This document shows, one piece after another, positions 22,521 to 31,714 of a stretch of DNA of 64,000 nucleotides (position 1 is its first letter; each line of letters starts with the position of its first letter). The position numbers and the translations under genes were made by a program. Under the pieces are notes generated by a model that ran no database searches, was not told where the DNA came from, and worked only from the letters and a program-made list of their open reading frames with translations. The DNA is from JBGPEQ01 sp050180895 (GTDB lineage: Bacteria > Pseudomonadota > Alphaproteobacteria > Dongiales > Dongiaceae): positions 380,440-444,439 of the forward strand of contig JBFXDS010000004.1 of assembly GCA_050180895.1 (NCBI GenBank). The letters run 5' to 3'.

Positions 22521-24086
22521 CTATTTCAGGAGCGAGCCGAGCATACCCCGCACGATCTTCCGGCCGAGCGAATTGCCGATCTGGCGGGCGACGCTCTTGG
22601 CCATCGCCTCGGCCAGGCCCTGGCGGCGGCCGTCGCCGAGGATGATCTTCTCCATGGCGCTCCGCTCGGGTTTCGGCTGCGCCGCGCCGCGCCGCGACGG
22701 CGACGACTGCGGCGACGGGGACGGCCGCGTCTGAATTTCCTCGGGCCGCTGCCAGCTGCCCGTGCCGGCGACGCCGGCATCGCGGGTCGTGGAGGCCGGC
22801 GCGGGCGCCGCGCCGCCCTGCAGCCGCTCGAAGGCCGACTCGCGATCGACCGTCTGCTCGTACCGGCCCTTGAGCGGGCTCGTGCCGAGCAACGCCTGGC
22901 GCGCCTCCGCGCTGATGGCACCGATGCGCGAGGCCGGCGGCAGGACGAGAGCGCGCTCCACTATCGAGGGCGTGCCCCCGGCGGCGAGGAACGACACCAG
23001 CCCCTCGCCGACGCCGAGCTCCATGATCGTCTGCGCGGTGTCGAGCTTCGGATTGGGGCGGAAGGTCTCGGCCGCCGCGCGTACGGCCTTCTGGTCGCGC
23101 GGTGTATAGGCGCGCAGCGCGTGCTGGACGCGGTTGCCGAGCTGGCCGAGGACGATGTCCGGGATATCCAGCGGGTTCTGGGTGATGAAGAAGACCCCGA
23201 CGCCCTTGGAGCGGATCAGCCGCACCACCTGCTCGATCTTCTCGAGCAGCGCCTTGGGCGCGTCGGCGAACAGCAGGTGCGCCTCGTCGAAGAAGAAGAC
23301 CAGCTTCGGCTTGTCGAGGTCGCCGGCCTCCGGCAGATTCTCGAACAATTCCGCCAGCAGCCAGAGCAGGAAGGTGGCGTAGAGGCGCGGGCTCTGCATC
23401 AGCCTGTCGGCGGCGAGGATGTTGACGGCGCCGTTGCCCGCGGGATCCACCATCATCAGGTCGGCCAGCTCCAGCGCCGGCTCGCCGAAGAACAGGTCGC
23501 CGCCCTGCTGCTCGAGCTGCAGCAGGCCGCGCTGGATGGCGCCGACCGTGGCGGCGCTGACATTGCCATAGGTGGTCGTCAGCTCCTTGGCGTTGTCGGC
23601 CACGAAGCCGAGCATGGCCCGCAGGTCCTTGAGGTCGAGCAGCAGCAGGCCCTCGTCGTCGGCCAGCTTGAAGACCAGCGTCAGCACGCCCGCCTGCACC
23701 TCGTTGAGGTCGAGCAGCCGCGCGAACAGCAGAGGCCCGAGATCGGAGACGGTGGCCCGCACCGGATGCCCCTGCGTCCCGAACAGGTCCCAGAAGATCG
23801 TCGGAAAGCCGCGATAGGGATGATCGGCGATGCCGAGCGCGGCGAGCCGCTCCTGGATCTTCGGCGTCGCCGCGCCGGGCTGGCTGAGGCCGGCGAGATC
23901 GCCCTTCACGTCGGCCATGAACACGGGCACGCCGCGCGCCGACAGGCCCTCGGCGATGACCTGCAGGGTCACGGTCTTCCCGGTGCCGGTCGCGCCGGCG
24001 ATCAGCCCGTGGCGGTTGGCGTAGCGCGGCAACAGCTCGAGCGGAGCCGTTCCCTTGGCGACGACGATTCCCGGCACGTCCGACAT
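22521..24086 (-). CDS. HerA-like ATPase, DUF853 family
   Basis: A 521-residue P-loop ATPase of the HerA/FtsK-like group (DUF853, the YjgR family). Walker A is GATGTGKT at about 31-38 and Walker B is LVFFFDEAHLLF at about 255-266, with an arginine-containing FITQNPLDIPD sensor segment after it. A Pro/Ser-rich linker at about 420-470 precedes a C-terminal helix ending in GNSLGRKIVRGMLGSLLK. HerA relatives move DNA, but YjgR-type proteins have no firmly established role. The gene stops 27 bases before the ATG of the flavoprotein gene. Confidence 0.85.
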   Translation of the reverse strand: MSDVPGIVVAKGTAPLELLPRYANRHGLIAGATGTGKTVTLQVIAEGLSARGVPVFMADVKGDLAGLSQPGAATPKIQERLAALGIADHPYRGFPTIFWDLFGTQGHPVRATVSDLGPLLFARLLDLNEVQAGVLTLVFKLADDEGLLLLDLKDLRAMLGFVADNAKELTTTYGNVSAATVGAIQRGLLQLEQQGGDLFFGEPALELADLMMVDPAGNGAVNILAADRLMQSPRLYATFLLWLLAELFENLPEAGDLDKPKLVFFFDEAHLLFADAPKALLEKIEQVVRLIRSKGVGVFFITQNPLDIPDIVLGQLGNRVQHALRAYTPRDQKAVRAAAETFRPNPKLDTAQTIMELGVGEGLVSFLAAGGTPSIVERALVLPPASRIGAISAEARQALLGTSPLKGRYEQTVDRESAFERLQGGAAPAPASTTRDAGVAGTGSWQRPEEIQTRPSPSPQSSPSRRGAAQPKPERSAMEKIILGDGRRQGLAEAMAKSVARQIGNSLGRKIVRGMLGSLLK

Positions 24087-24221
24087 GCGGCATTCCCCTG
24101 CTGGCGACCCGATGATGGCGGGTTATCGGCCGGCCCTGTTCGCGCTGTCAAGCACGGCTGGATCGACCCCGGCGGAGCCGATATGCTGCGCGCCGTTCGC
24201 ACGGGAGAAGGAGCAGAAATC

Positions 24222-24686
24222 ATGGCCGGACAGATCGAGGCCCGCTTGGCCGACCGCAAGATCGAGCTGCCGAAGGCGGCCATACCCGTCGCCAACTACG
24301 TGCCGGTGGCCGTAGCCGGCAGCCTCGCCTTCGTCTCCGGACAAGTCACGATCTGGAACGGCGAGTTCCGCTACAAGGGCAAGCTCGGGCAGGAGTTCAA
24401 AGTCGAGGACGGGCAGGCGGCGGCGCGCCTCTGCGCCCTCAACGTCGTCGCCCAGCTCAAGAACGCGCTCGGCGACCTTGACCGCGTCAAGCGCTGCGTC
24501 AAGCTGACGGTCTTCGTCAATTCGACTGACGATTTCCCGGATCAACCGAAGGTCGCCAACGGCGCCTCCGACCTGATGGTCGAGGTGTTCGGCGACGCCG
24601 GCAAGCACGCGCGCGCGGCCGTCGGCGTCAACGTGCTGCCGCTCAATGTCGCGGTCGAGGTCGAGGGCGTCTTCGAGATCGCGTGA
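24222..24686 (+). CDS. RidA-family protein (YjgF/YER057c)
   Basis: A 154-residue RidA-superfamily protein. Family members form trimers and hydrolyse reactive enamine/imine intermediates from PLP enzymes. The segments VPVAVAGSLAFVSGQV, LCALNVVAQLKNALGDLDRV and VKLTVFVNSTDDF fit. In place of the Arg that defines the RidA subgroup, the C-terminal part reads KHARAAVGVNVLPLNVAVEVEGVFEIA with Arg retained in the HARAAVGV motif. It is divergent from the HerA-like gene. The ATG at 24222 is preceded by AAGGAG. A second RidA-family gene lies at 49304. Confidence 0.85.
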   Translation: MAGQIEARLADRKIELPKAAIPVANYVPVAVAGSLAFVSGQVTIWNGEFRYKGKLGQEFKVEDGQAAARLCALNVVAQLKNALGDLDRVKRCVKLTVFVNSTDDFPDQPKVANGASDLMVEVFGDAGKHARAAVGVNVLPLNVAVEVEGVFEIA

Positions 24687-24756
24687 CCGGCTCTTGGCGG
24701 GCGCGCCCGGACGCCTGATATAGGCGAAGAAGTGTTGTGGAGTCGCAGGATCGTGC

Positions 24757-25947
24757 ATGCCTGACGGCCGCGAACCGATGCAGGTCCGGACCATCGAGGC
24801 GATCGCGGGGGTTCCGGCCGCGGCGTGGGATGCCTGCGCCGGCGCCGACAATCCGTTCGTCAGCCACGCCTTCCTGACGGCGCTGGAGGACAGCCGCTCG
24901 GTCGGCGCGCGCACCGGCTGGCTGCCGCGCCACGTCCTGGTCGAGGACGGCGCCGGCGCCCTGCTGGCGGCGGCGCCGATGTATGTGAAGAGCCACTCCC
25001 AGGGCGAGTATGTCTTCGATCACGGCTGGGCCGAGGCCTATGAACGCGCGGGCGGTCGCTACTACCCGAAGCTGCTGGTGGCGGTGCCGTTCACGCCGGT
25101 GCCGGGGCCGCGGCTGCTGGTGCGGCCCGGGCCGCTGGCGGACGAGGTGCGGGGCGCCCTCCTCCATGGCCTCGTCGAGATCGCCAAGCGGACGAACGTT
25201 TCCTCGCTGCACGTCACCTTTCCGCAGGCGGAGGACGCGCGAGGCCTGGCGGAGGCGGGCTTCATGCTGCGCCTGGGCTGCCAGTACCACTGGACGAACC
25301 GCGGCTACCGTACGTTCGAGGACTTCCTCGCCGATCTGTCGTCGCGCAAGCGCAAGGCCATCCGCAAGGAGCGGCGCGAGGCGCTGGCCGGCGGGATCAC
25401 GATCCGCGCGCTCGGCGGCGACGAGATCAAGTCGAAGCACTGGGACGCGTTCTTCGCCTTCTACATGGACACCGGCGGCCGCAAATGGGGGCGGCCCTAC
25501 CTGACCCGCGCCTTCTTCGAATGCCTGGGCGCGACGCTCGCCGACCGCACGGTGCTGATGCTGGCCGAGCAGGACGGCCGGCCGGTCGCCGGCGCCCTCA
25601 ACCTGCGCGGGGCGGAGGCGCTCTACGGCCGCAACTGGGGGTGCCTCGGCGACTTCCGGTTCCTGCATTTCGAGGCCTGCTACTACCAGGCGATCGACTA
25701 TGCGATCGCCCACGGCCTGCAGCGGGTGGAGGCGGGGGCGCAGGGCGAGCACAAGATCCAGCGCGGCTACCTGCCGACGCCGACCTGGAGCGCGCACTGG
25801 CTCCGCGACCCCGGCTTCGCCGAGGCGGTCGAGGACTTCCTCAGGCGCGAGCGCGCCGCGATGGAGGCGGAGATGCGGGGGCTGATGGAATATTCGCCGT
25901 TCCGGCGAGATGAGGAACGATCTCAACCGACGACGGATGTGACCTGA
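24757..25947 (+). CDS. FemAB-like/GNAT acyltransferase (PF04339 type)
   Basis: A 396-residue protein of the family once called DUF482 or peptidogalycan biosynthesis proteins, made of two GNAT-like folds as in FemABX aminoacyltransferases. Typical segments are NPFVSHAFLTALEDSRSVG near the start, GEYVFDHGWAEAYERAGGRYYPKL, and the C-terminal VEAGAQGEHKIQRGYLPTPTWSAHWL. It probably transfers an acyl or aminoacyl group to a cell-envelope or small-molecule amine; the actual substrate is unknown. It is a separate unit before the glycan genes and ends with a somewhat variable tail. Confidence 0.8.
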   Translation: MPDGREPMQVRTIEAIAGVPAAAWDACAGADNPFVSHAFLTALEDSRSVGARTGWLPRHVLVEDGAGALLAAAPMYVKSHSQGEYVFDHGWAEAYERAGGRYYPKLLVAVPFTPVPGPRLLVRPGPLADEVRGALLHGLVEIAKRTNVSSLHVTFPQAEDARGLAEAGFMLRLGCQYHWTNRGYRTFEDFLADLSSRKRKAIRKERREALAGGITIRALGGDEIKSKHWDAFFAFYMDTGGRKWGRPYLTRAFFECLGATLADRTVLMLAEQDGRPVAGALNLRGAEALYGRNWGCLGDFRFLHFEACYYQAIDYAIAHGLQRVEAGAQGEHKIQRGYLPTPTWSAHWLRDPGFAEAVEDFLRRERAAMEAEMRGLMEYSPFRRDEERSQPTTDVT

Positions 25948-26133
25948 CCGTCAAGACGGCGTGGATCGCTTGCGCTTTTCATGAGCACTCCCAGACTACG
26001 CGCCGCCAATCTTCGGTTGGCAGGATCCGATAGGGCGTACAAGTCAGCAATTCGTTAACCATTGCCGTAGATCATATCGGCACATTGGATTCCATCCCAA
26101 GCGCCTACTTCACCTGACGACACCAGATGAGCT

Positions 26134-27522
26134 GTGATTCACGCCGCCGCCGATACTGAAGACGAAGCGACGCTCAAGGGAAGCACAGCCAGCATCGTAA
26201 GCCGGTTGCAAAGCGGCGGCGTCGCAAGAGGCGCGGTCGGGATGCTCGTCTTGCGGATCGTGCAAGTCGGACTCGAGTTTCTTTGCGGCTTGGCGCTCGC
26301 CCGACTGCTCGGTGCGTCCAGCTACGGGGCCTATGCATTCGCGCTGTCCTGGGTTGGCCTCCTCGGCATCCCGGTAGCTCTGGGTTTCGACCGCCTCCTG
26401 ATCCGAGAAATCGCCAAGTTCAGGGCGCGCGCCGAATGGGCGTTCATGCGGGGAATCCTCCGTCGAAGCAGTCAGTTCGTGATCCTTACGTCAATTGCCG
26501 TGGCAGGAGCCGCCGCGGCTGGCTCCTACGTGCTCACCGCGGAGCCGGGCTCAGAAATGGGCGTTACGTTGCGAGTCGCCCTGATCATCGTCCCGCTGAT
26601 CGCCGTTGCGCGCCTGCGCCAGGCCGCTCTCCAGGGTCTCGGTCATGTCGTCCAAGGCCAATTGCCGGAAAGCTTGGTGCAACCGGGCGTCCTGCTGTGT
26701 CTTCTCGGCGCGGTATACATCGCTGCCGACGCGCCTCACACCGGTCTCATGGCTGTGATCTTGCAGGTGGCCGCGGTGGCCGCCGCTTGCGCGTGGGGAC
26801 ATTGGCTGCTGCGCCGGTCACTGCCCGCCGGCGTCAAGATCGCAAAGCCGGAATATCGGACTGGTGCCTGGCTCCTCGCCGCCGGACCCTTTCTCTGGAT
26901 TCTCGGCATGAACGTCGTCGTCACCTATACCGACGTCATCATGCTCGGACTGCTCGTCGGGTCGGAGCCGGCGGGCGTTTACCGCGTGGCGAGCCAGATG
27001 GCGGCGTTCGTCGCATTCCCGCTGACCGCGGTGAACATGGCTTTCGCCCCCGCCATCGCCAGCCTCTATATCCGCAACGACTTATCCGTCCTGCAACAGA
27101 AGGCCACGATCTCGGCCCAGGCGATTCTCGCAATGGCGCTGCCGATCGCGGCGATCCTGATCCTGTTCGGACGACCGATTCTAGCCCTGTTCGGCACCGA
27201 ATTCGTGGCGGGTTACTCCGCCCTTGCCATTCTCGTGGGCGGCTACTTGGTAAACGCCGCGATGGGCACGTCGGGATATCTGTTGATCATGACGCGCCAC
27301 GAACGGGCTGCAGCCGTGACCTTCTCCTGCAGTGCGGCGATCAATGTCATCGGCTGCCTGCTGTTCATTCCTGCGTGGGGCGTGGAAGGGGCCGCCCTTG
27401 CGACCGCGTTGAGCGTGATTGCGGTAAGCATGATCTTTGCCGTCGTGGCGTATCGGAAGCTCGGAATTCAACCCACCGCGTTCCCGTCGGTTCGGTCGTC
27501 AACTGTCGGAACGCATCTATGA
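26134..27522 (+). CDS. Polysaccharide flippase, Wzx/MATE-like
   Basis: A 462-residue integral membrane protein with about 12-14 helices, of the oligosaccharide flippase family (PF01943/PF13440). It begins with a short soluble part, then VARGAVGMLVLRIVQVGLEFLCGLALARLLGASSYGAYAFALSW, the usual first-helix region, and contains ATISAQAILAMALPIAAILILFGRPILALFGTEF in the C-terminal half. It would flip undecaprenyl-linked sugar units across the inner membrane. Start is GTG at 26134. Base composition is less GC-rich than the flanks. Its stop overlaps the ATG of a 40-codon frame. Confidence 0.85.
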   Translation: MIHAAADTEDEATLKGSTASIVSRLQSGGVARGAVGMLVLRIVQVGLEFLCGLALARLLGASSYGAYAFALSWVGLLGIPVALGFDRLLIREIAKFRARAEWAFMRGILRRSSQFVILTSIAVAGAAAAGSYVLTAEPGSEMGVTLRVALIIVPLIAVARLRQAALQGLGHVVQGQLPESLVQPGVLLCLLGAVYIAADAPHTGLMAVILQVAAVAAACAWGHWLLRRSLPAGVKIAKPEYRTGAWLLAAGPFLWILGMNVVVTYTDVIMLGLLVGSEPAGVYRVASQMAAFVAFPLTAVNMAFAPAIASLYIRNDLSVLQQKATISAQAILAMALPIAAILILFGRPILALFGTEFVAGYSALAILVGGYLVNAAMGTSGYLLIMTRHERAAAVTFSCSAAINVIGCLLFIPAWGVEGAALATALSVIAVSMIFAVVAYRKLGIQPTAFPSVRSSTVGTHL

Positions 27523-27641
27523 CGACCGACGGCCGAAGAAGGGCGCTCGTTACCACCACGAGGAGCGGCTCAGATCGCGACTTCGAAGCGAAGCTCTTCC
27601 GGGCCTACGCGAACGCGATATTGAACGACACGATCCCGTAG
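27519..27641 (+). CDS. Possible small coupled ORF or gene remnant after the flippase
   Basis: An ATG at 27519 overlaps the flippase stop (ATGA) and opens 40 codons, beginning MTTDGRRRALVTTTRSG and ending FRAYANAILNDTIP. The overlap is the arrangement seen for translationally coupled genes. The product has no membrane segment and no family I recognise; FEAKLFRAYANAILN resembles the start of a globular enzyme, so this may be the 5' remnant of a lost gene. Confidence 0.3.
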   Translation: MTTDGRRRALVTTTRSGSDRDFEAKLFRAYANAILNDTIP

Positions 27642-27655
27642 CCTCCGGCCGATAT

Positions 27656-28429
27656 CTATCCGGCTTGGCCGATCGCCGCCGGGTCCGTCAACAGCGTCGA
27701 TTCGCTCGGCTTCCGCGCGACAACCACGATGCCCACGGGTATCAGCGCTCCGCGGTCCACTGCAGAATCGATGCTCGACAACAGCCACGACCAGACGGCG
27801 TTGAGGGCAGCCGCTCCGCACCCGAGCACCGGGACGCCAAGCAGGGTACCGGGGAGGATAAAACTGGTCTGGTGATGGATGAATGAGAGGATTCCGCCAT
27901 AGGGTCGCGTCACGATCTGTGCGTAACCTGCATCCTCCAACAGAGCCTCAAGTCCCTCCTGCGTGAAGCGGAAGTAGTCATGCGGGAGTTCGTGCCGCCG
28001 GCTCAGATGGGGAACACTTAGGATAAGCGCCCCACCCGGTTTCAAGACTCGATGAAACTCCGCCACAGCGCGCCAGGGTCGCCGCAGATGCTCAAGAACC
28101 TGATGGCAGACGACAGTGTCGTATCGTTCGGCCGGCACGTGAGGCATCTCGCAAACATCGCCGATCCATGTCGGTCGGTCACCTGCCCGCGGCGCGATGT
28201 CGATCGACTCGTACTGAGACGCTGTTTCCAGGATGACATTCCGCCAGGAACCGCGGCCCGACCCCGCGTCGAGAACCAGCCCGGCACAGTGATCCGCCAT
28301 CACCGGTCGGCACGCCTTCCATAGTGCATACGTCGTTGCGGAGAACAGCCTCGCTGACCGGTCGCTTGCCTCTACGTGCCGGTCGAGAAAGGTCTCGCGG
28401 TTGCGCTTCAGAGTTTGGATCAGGCTCAT
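27656..28429 (-). CDS. Class I SAM-dependent methyltransferase
   Basis: A 257-residue methyltransferase (Methyltransf_11/23 type). The SAM motif is LVLDAGSGRGSWRNV (about 51-65), motif II YDTVVCHQVLEHLRRPWRAV (about 103-122) and motif III RVLKPGGALILSVPHLSRRHE. These match lipid- or sugar-modifying methyltransferases found in glycan clusters, including those with a conserved HDYFRFTQEGLEALLEDAGY segment. A hydrophobic C-terminal part (about 185-220) may associate with the membrane. It is convergent with the flippase gene and close to the GT2 gene on the minus strand. A role in capping or decorating the glycan is inferred. Confidence 0.82.
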   Translation of the reverse strand: MSLIQTLKRNRETFLDRHVEASDRSARLFSATTYALWKACRPVMADHCAGLVLDAGSGRGSWRNVILETASQYESIDIAPRAGDRPTWIGDVCEMPHVPAERYDTVVCHQVLEHLRRPWRAVAEFHRVLKPGGALILSVPHLSRRHELPHDYFRFTQEGLEALLEDAGYAQIVTRPYGGILSFIHHQTSFILPGTLLGVPVLGCGAAALNAVWSWLLSSIDSAVDRGALIPVGIVVVARKPSESTLLTDPAAIGQAG

Positions 28430-28453
28430 GGATTGAATGCTGACGAACCCGGC

Positions 28454-29455
28454 TTACTTGACGCCGCGTGACCAGCGAAGCACGGTCTCGCGATCCGGGA
28501 CGACGGCGCCGCGACGCTCATCCAGCTCCAGTCGCCGCATTTTCTCCAGCACCATCTCGAGAAGTTGCCGATTGAAGGAGATGAGGTCGGCGACCAGACC
28601 GATCAGGAACGTCATGAAGCCGATAACCAGGAGCACGCCGCCGAGAATGAGCGACTGGATATGACCAACCCCGTCGCCGACCGCCCAGAAGTAGAGAAAG
28701 CGAAGAACGGGTATCGCGCCCGCCGTCGAGAGGGCGAGTCCCAGAAAGAAGAAGACCCGCAGCGGCTTGTACATCGCGAACATCCGCAGCATGGTCGTTC
28801 CCGAGCGCGCCAGGAAGTGCGGGATGCTCTTGAATAGGCGCGACGGGCGATTCATGGGATTCGTCTTGACCGGTACCGACGCGATGGCCAAGCCGCGCCG
28901 GCCGGCGAAAATCAGCATCTCGATCGTGTAACTGAAGTTCGAGAGAATGTTGAGCTGGAACGCCGCCCCGCGCGAGATAGCCCGGAAGCCGCTCACCGCG
29001 TCGGGCACCTTGGTCGCGGATAGTCGCCTCACCACCCAGCTTCCCACCGCCTGCAGCCGCTTCTTCAGCGGCGAAAAATGCTCAAGCTGATCCGTCTGCC
29101 TGTCGCCGATGACGATGTCGGCGCGGCCGTGCAGGATCGGCTGGATCAACTTCGGGATATCGGCTCCCGCGTACTGGTTGTCGCCGTCCGTGTTGACGAT
29201 GATGTCGGCGCCCAGCCCGAGGCAGGCATCGATACCGGTGCGAAAGCTGCGCGCCAGACCCCGGTTCCTCGGGTGGCGGACGTAGTGGTCCACTCCGGCC
29301 GCCCGCGCCACCTCGGCGGTACGATCCGTGGAGCCGTCATCGATCACCAGCACTTCGACGATATCGATACCGTCGATCCGGCGAGGAATATCGGATACCG
29401 TGCGCGCGAGCGTCTCTTGCTCGTTGAAGCACGGAATCTGGACGATGAGTTTCAT
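28454..29455 (-). CDS. GT2 glycosyltransferase, GtrB/DPM-like, membrane anchored
   Basis: A 333-residue family 2 glycosyltransferase. The N-terminal catalytic domain starts MKLIVQIPCFNEQETLARTV, with VLVIDDGSTDRT for nucleotide-sugar binding and NTDGDNQY as the metal-binding DxD. About 90 residues at the C-terminus hold two membrane helices (RVFFFLGLALSTAGAIPVL and SLILGGVLLVIGFMTFLIGL). Relatives such as GtrB and dolichol-phosphate mannosyltransferase make polyprenyl-phosphate sugars. The GT39-like gene directly upstream on the same strand would use such a donor, so the two probably work together. ATG at 29455 is chosen over an upstream start because the fold begins there. Confidence 0.85.
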   Translation of the reverse strand: MKLIVQIPCFNEQETLARTVSDIPRRIDGIDIVEVLVIDDGSTDRTAEVARAAGVDHYVRHPRNRGLARSFRTGIDACLGLGADIIVNTDGDNQYAGADIPKLIQPILHGRADIVIGDRQTDQLEHFSPLKKRLQAVGSWVVRRLSATKVPDAVSGFRAISRGAAFQLNILSNFSYTIEMLIFAGRRGLAIASVPVKTNPMNRPSRLFKSIPHFLARSGTTMLRMFAMYKPLRVFFFLGLALSTAGAIPVLRFLYFWAVGDGVGHIQSLILGGVLLVIGFMTFLIGLVADLISFNRQLLEMVLEKMRRLELDERRGAVVPDRETVLRWSRGVK

Positions 29456-29533
29456 GCGCCTGCGGGTAGATGGGCAAGCCGGTGGCTGATGCAGGCTTGT
29501 TAACCTCAAACTCCTCAACGAAGCGTAAACGGC

Positions 29534-31315
29534 CTACCTGAAGGGCAGGAACAGAGGCTCGGGAGAAGGCGCTTCCGTCGGCCGGAACAGCCGGTCCCCC
29601 CATCGGAGGGTGACAGCCCCCGCGGCGCTGTCCGGCGTCAGCACATGCGAGCCGGCGGCGAGGCGCACCGGCTGTCCGGGGGCATAGGGCGCATCATCGA
29701 TCATGATGGGATCGGCCGTTTCCACGGTATAGGTTCCCGGGATGAGAATCTCGAATCGCACCGGTTTCGGCCCGTCGAACTCCAGTCTCTTGCCCGCGAC
29801 ATAAACCCTGCCCCAGTGGTGGACATAGTTCTCGGTCAGCGCCGCCCGGTCCGCCTCCAGGAGCGCGTAGTCCGGCGGAACCCTGTGCGTTCCGGACATG
29901 GCGTCAGCCAACGCCGGCATGTCGGCAAGAACGAAGACGGGTGCCTGTCGGGCGATGGCCTCAGCGAGGACAGGGCGCTTGGCAGCACGGTACGTCTCCA
30001 TTCCCCAGGTGCTCATGAAGAAGCCGGTCTGAGGAAAGGTGGCGATCATGGATGGACCGTCGATGTACGGTACGGGCTGGGGAAACATCCTGTGGATGAC
30101 ATCGACGACCTGCCGCCCGGCGCGCGTCGCGTCGACGGCGTTCGTCTGGTAGTGGAGGGCGAGGCTGACCGCCGTCACGCCGACGAAGGTTGCAATCTCG
30201 GCCAACGCCAATCGGCTGCGATTCTCCTGCACCATCTGCACGAGGCGATCGATCACGATCCCGCTGACGACCACGGCGGGCGAGAGGATGAAGACGTAGA
30301 AGTAAGGGAACGCGTTCCGATAGGCGAGTACGGACAGCACCGGAATCCAGAAGGCGCCGAAGATCAGGAGATGGCCCAGCGCTCCTTTCCGCCCGCGAAT
30401 CGCGTCGACGCTCACAAGCACCACGCCGCTGATCATCAGACCCCAGACGACGGGGTTGCGAACGAGATGAACGATCAGCTCGCGCCAACGCAGCAGGAGG
30501 CCGTTCGTGAACATCTTATCGGCCGTACCCACCGCAAATCCCGCAGCGTCGATCGATTCGGTCACGGGCAAGGTCAGGCGATGCCATTCATACAAGAGCG
30601 CAAGCCCGGCGACGAAGGCGAGGCCGAAGGCCACAGTCTGCGCCCACATCCTGCGTCGCCGGTCGGCCAGCATGAGCATGGCCGCAAGAAGCGCACCGAG
30701 CACGGCAAGGTGAAGGGCCGCCTTTATCGTCACCATTGCCGCGAGCGCCATCAACAGGCCGGCGCCGCCTGCGGCTCGCCAACAGCCCGACCGATAGAGG
30801 AGCAGGCAAAGCGCGGCGAGGAATAGAAAAGCGGCGATGGGATCGGCGCGAAAGCTCGTCCCATGCTCGATGACGTTCGACACGCTGAGATAGGCGAGGA
30901 CCGCGAACAGCGCGCCGGTTGCGCTCAGGAACCGACGGGCGATCAGGTAAGTCAGCCCGGCAGAACCTACAGCGAGACCGTACATGACCAGACGGGCGGC
31001 CGTGATCTGCGATATCTCGTCACCCGCCACGCGCGGCAGCCACCAGAACAGGTGGACATGAAAAACCTGGAATTGCGCCGTCAACTCGCCGCGCAGATAC
31101 TGATGGACATGGGAAAGGTAGAAGAACTCGTCCCAGTTGACGTTAAGGAGGAAGACGAGCCGGAGCTTCAGGACGAGAGCAGCTGCGATGAGCAGCGTCA
31201 GTCCCCAGTTCATGACGCGGACCGTCCGTAGTGGGGAAGAGTTGGCGCCGTCCGCCGCCATCTGAACCGACATCGCGGGCAATATCCCCCAAAGGATGTA
31301 TCCACCGACGGACAT
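29534..31315 (-). CDS. ArnT/PMT-like membrane glycosyltransferase (GT39-like)
   Basis: A 593-residue protein with about ten membrane helices and a soluble C-terminal domain of about 200 residues. The first periplasmic loop has NVNWDEFFYLSHVHQYLRGE, where Asp-Glu takes the place of the catalytic acid of GT39/ArnT enzymes. These enzymes move a sugar from a polyprenyl-phosphate carrier to lipid, protein or glycan on the outer face of the inner membrane. It precedes the GtrB-like gene by 78 bases on the minus strand. The start is uncertain: 31315, 31273 and 31261 are possible ATG codons in frame. Confidence 0.75.
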   Translation of the reverse strand: MSVGGYILWGILPAMSVQMAADGANSSPLRTVRVMNWGLTLLIAAALVLKLRLVFLLNVNWDEFFYLSHVHQYLRGELTAQFQVFHVHLFWWLPRVAGDEISQITAARLVMYGLAVGSAGLTYLIARRFLSATGALFAVLAYLSVSNVIEHGTSFRADPIAAFLFLAALCLLLYRSGCWRAAGGAGLLMALAAMVTIKAALHLAVLGALLAAMLMLADRRRRMWAQTVAFGLAFVAGLALLYEWHRLTLPVTESIDAAGFAVGTADKMFTNGLLLRWRELIVHLVRNPVVWGLMISGVVLVSVDAIRGRKGALGHLLIFGAFWIPVLSVLAYRNAFPYFYVFILSPAVVVSGIVIDRLVQMVQENRSRLALAEIATFVGVTAVSLALHYQTNAVDATRAGRQVVDVIHRMFPQPVPYIDGPSMIATFPQTGFFMSTWGMETYRAAKRPVLAEAIARQAPVFVLADMPALADAMSGTHRVPPDYALLEADRAALTENYVHHWGRVYVAGKRLEFDGPKPVRFEILIPGTYTVETADPIMIDDAPYAPGQPVRLAAGSHVLTPDSAAGAVTLRWGDRLFRPTEAPSPEPLFLPFR

Positions 31316-31417
31316 GCGCCGGTTCCGCCAGAAATAGAGCGGGCCGCGAACGTTCCTACCGCGGCTATGTTAACTTTTCATTGACGCCCCTTCCGAAGCG
31401 ACAGGCTGGAGCAGCCC

Positions 31418-31705
31418 ATGCCCCCTTCACCCCGCATCGAGATCGAGTACTGCACCCAGTGCCGCTGGCTGCTGCGTGCCGCCTGGATGGCGCAGGAGCT
31501 GCTGACCACTTTCGAGCAGGAGGTCGGCGAGGTGGCGCTGAAGCCCGGGACCGGCGGCGTCTTCGAGGTGCGGGTGGACGGCGAGACCGTCTGGTCCCGC
31601 AAGGGCGAAGGCCGCTTTCCCGATATCAGGGAGCTGAAGCAGCGCGTGCGCGACCGCGTCGCGCCCGAGCGATCCCTCGGGCACACGGACAGGTCGGCCG
31701 AATAG
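31418..31705 (+). CDS. SelT/SelW/SelH-family (Rdx) protein
   Basis: A 95-residue thioredoxin-like protein of the Rdx family. The redox motif is Cys12-Thr-Gln-Cys15 in EYCTQCRWLLRAAWMAQELL, with cysteine where eukaryotic SelW has selenocysteine. The core continues to GVFEVRVDGETVWSRKGEGRFPDIRELKQRVRD, which is the family signature at the C-terminus. A role in thiol redox or a small-molecule reductase is likely; none has been pinned down in bacteria. It is convergent with clpA, with 9 bases between the stops. Confidence 0.88.
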   Translation: MPPSPRIEIEYCTQCRWLLRAAWMAQELLTTFEQEVGEVALKPGTGGVFEVRVDGETVWSRKGEGRFPDIRELKQRVRDRVAPERSLGHTDRSAE

Positions 31706-31714
31706 ACGGAGAGG

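Noticed and set aside
21210..24221. Long plus-strand open frame running across the oxidoreductase and HerA-like genes
   Set aside because: It is antisense to two well-supported genes. Only its last 154 codons, the RidA protein from 24222, are real.
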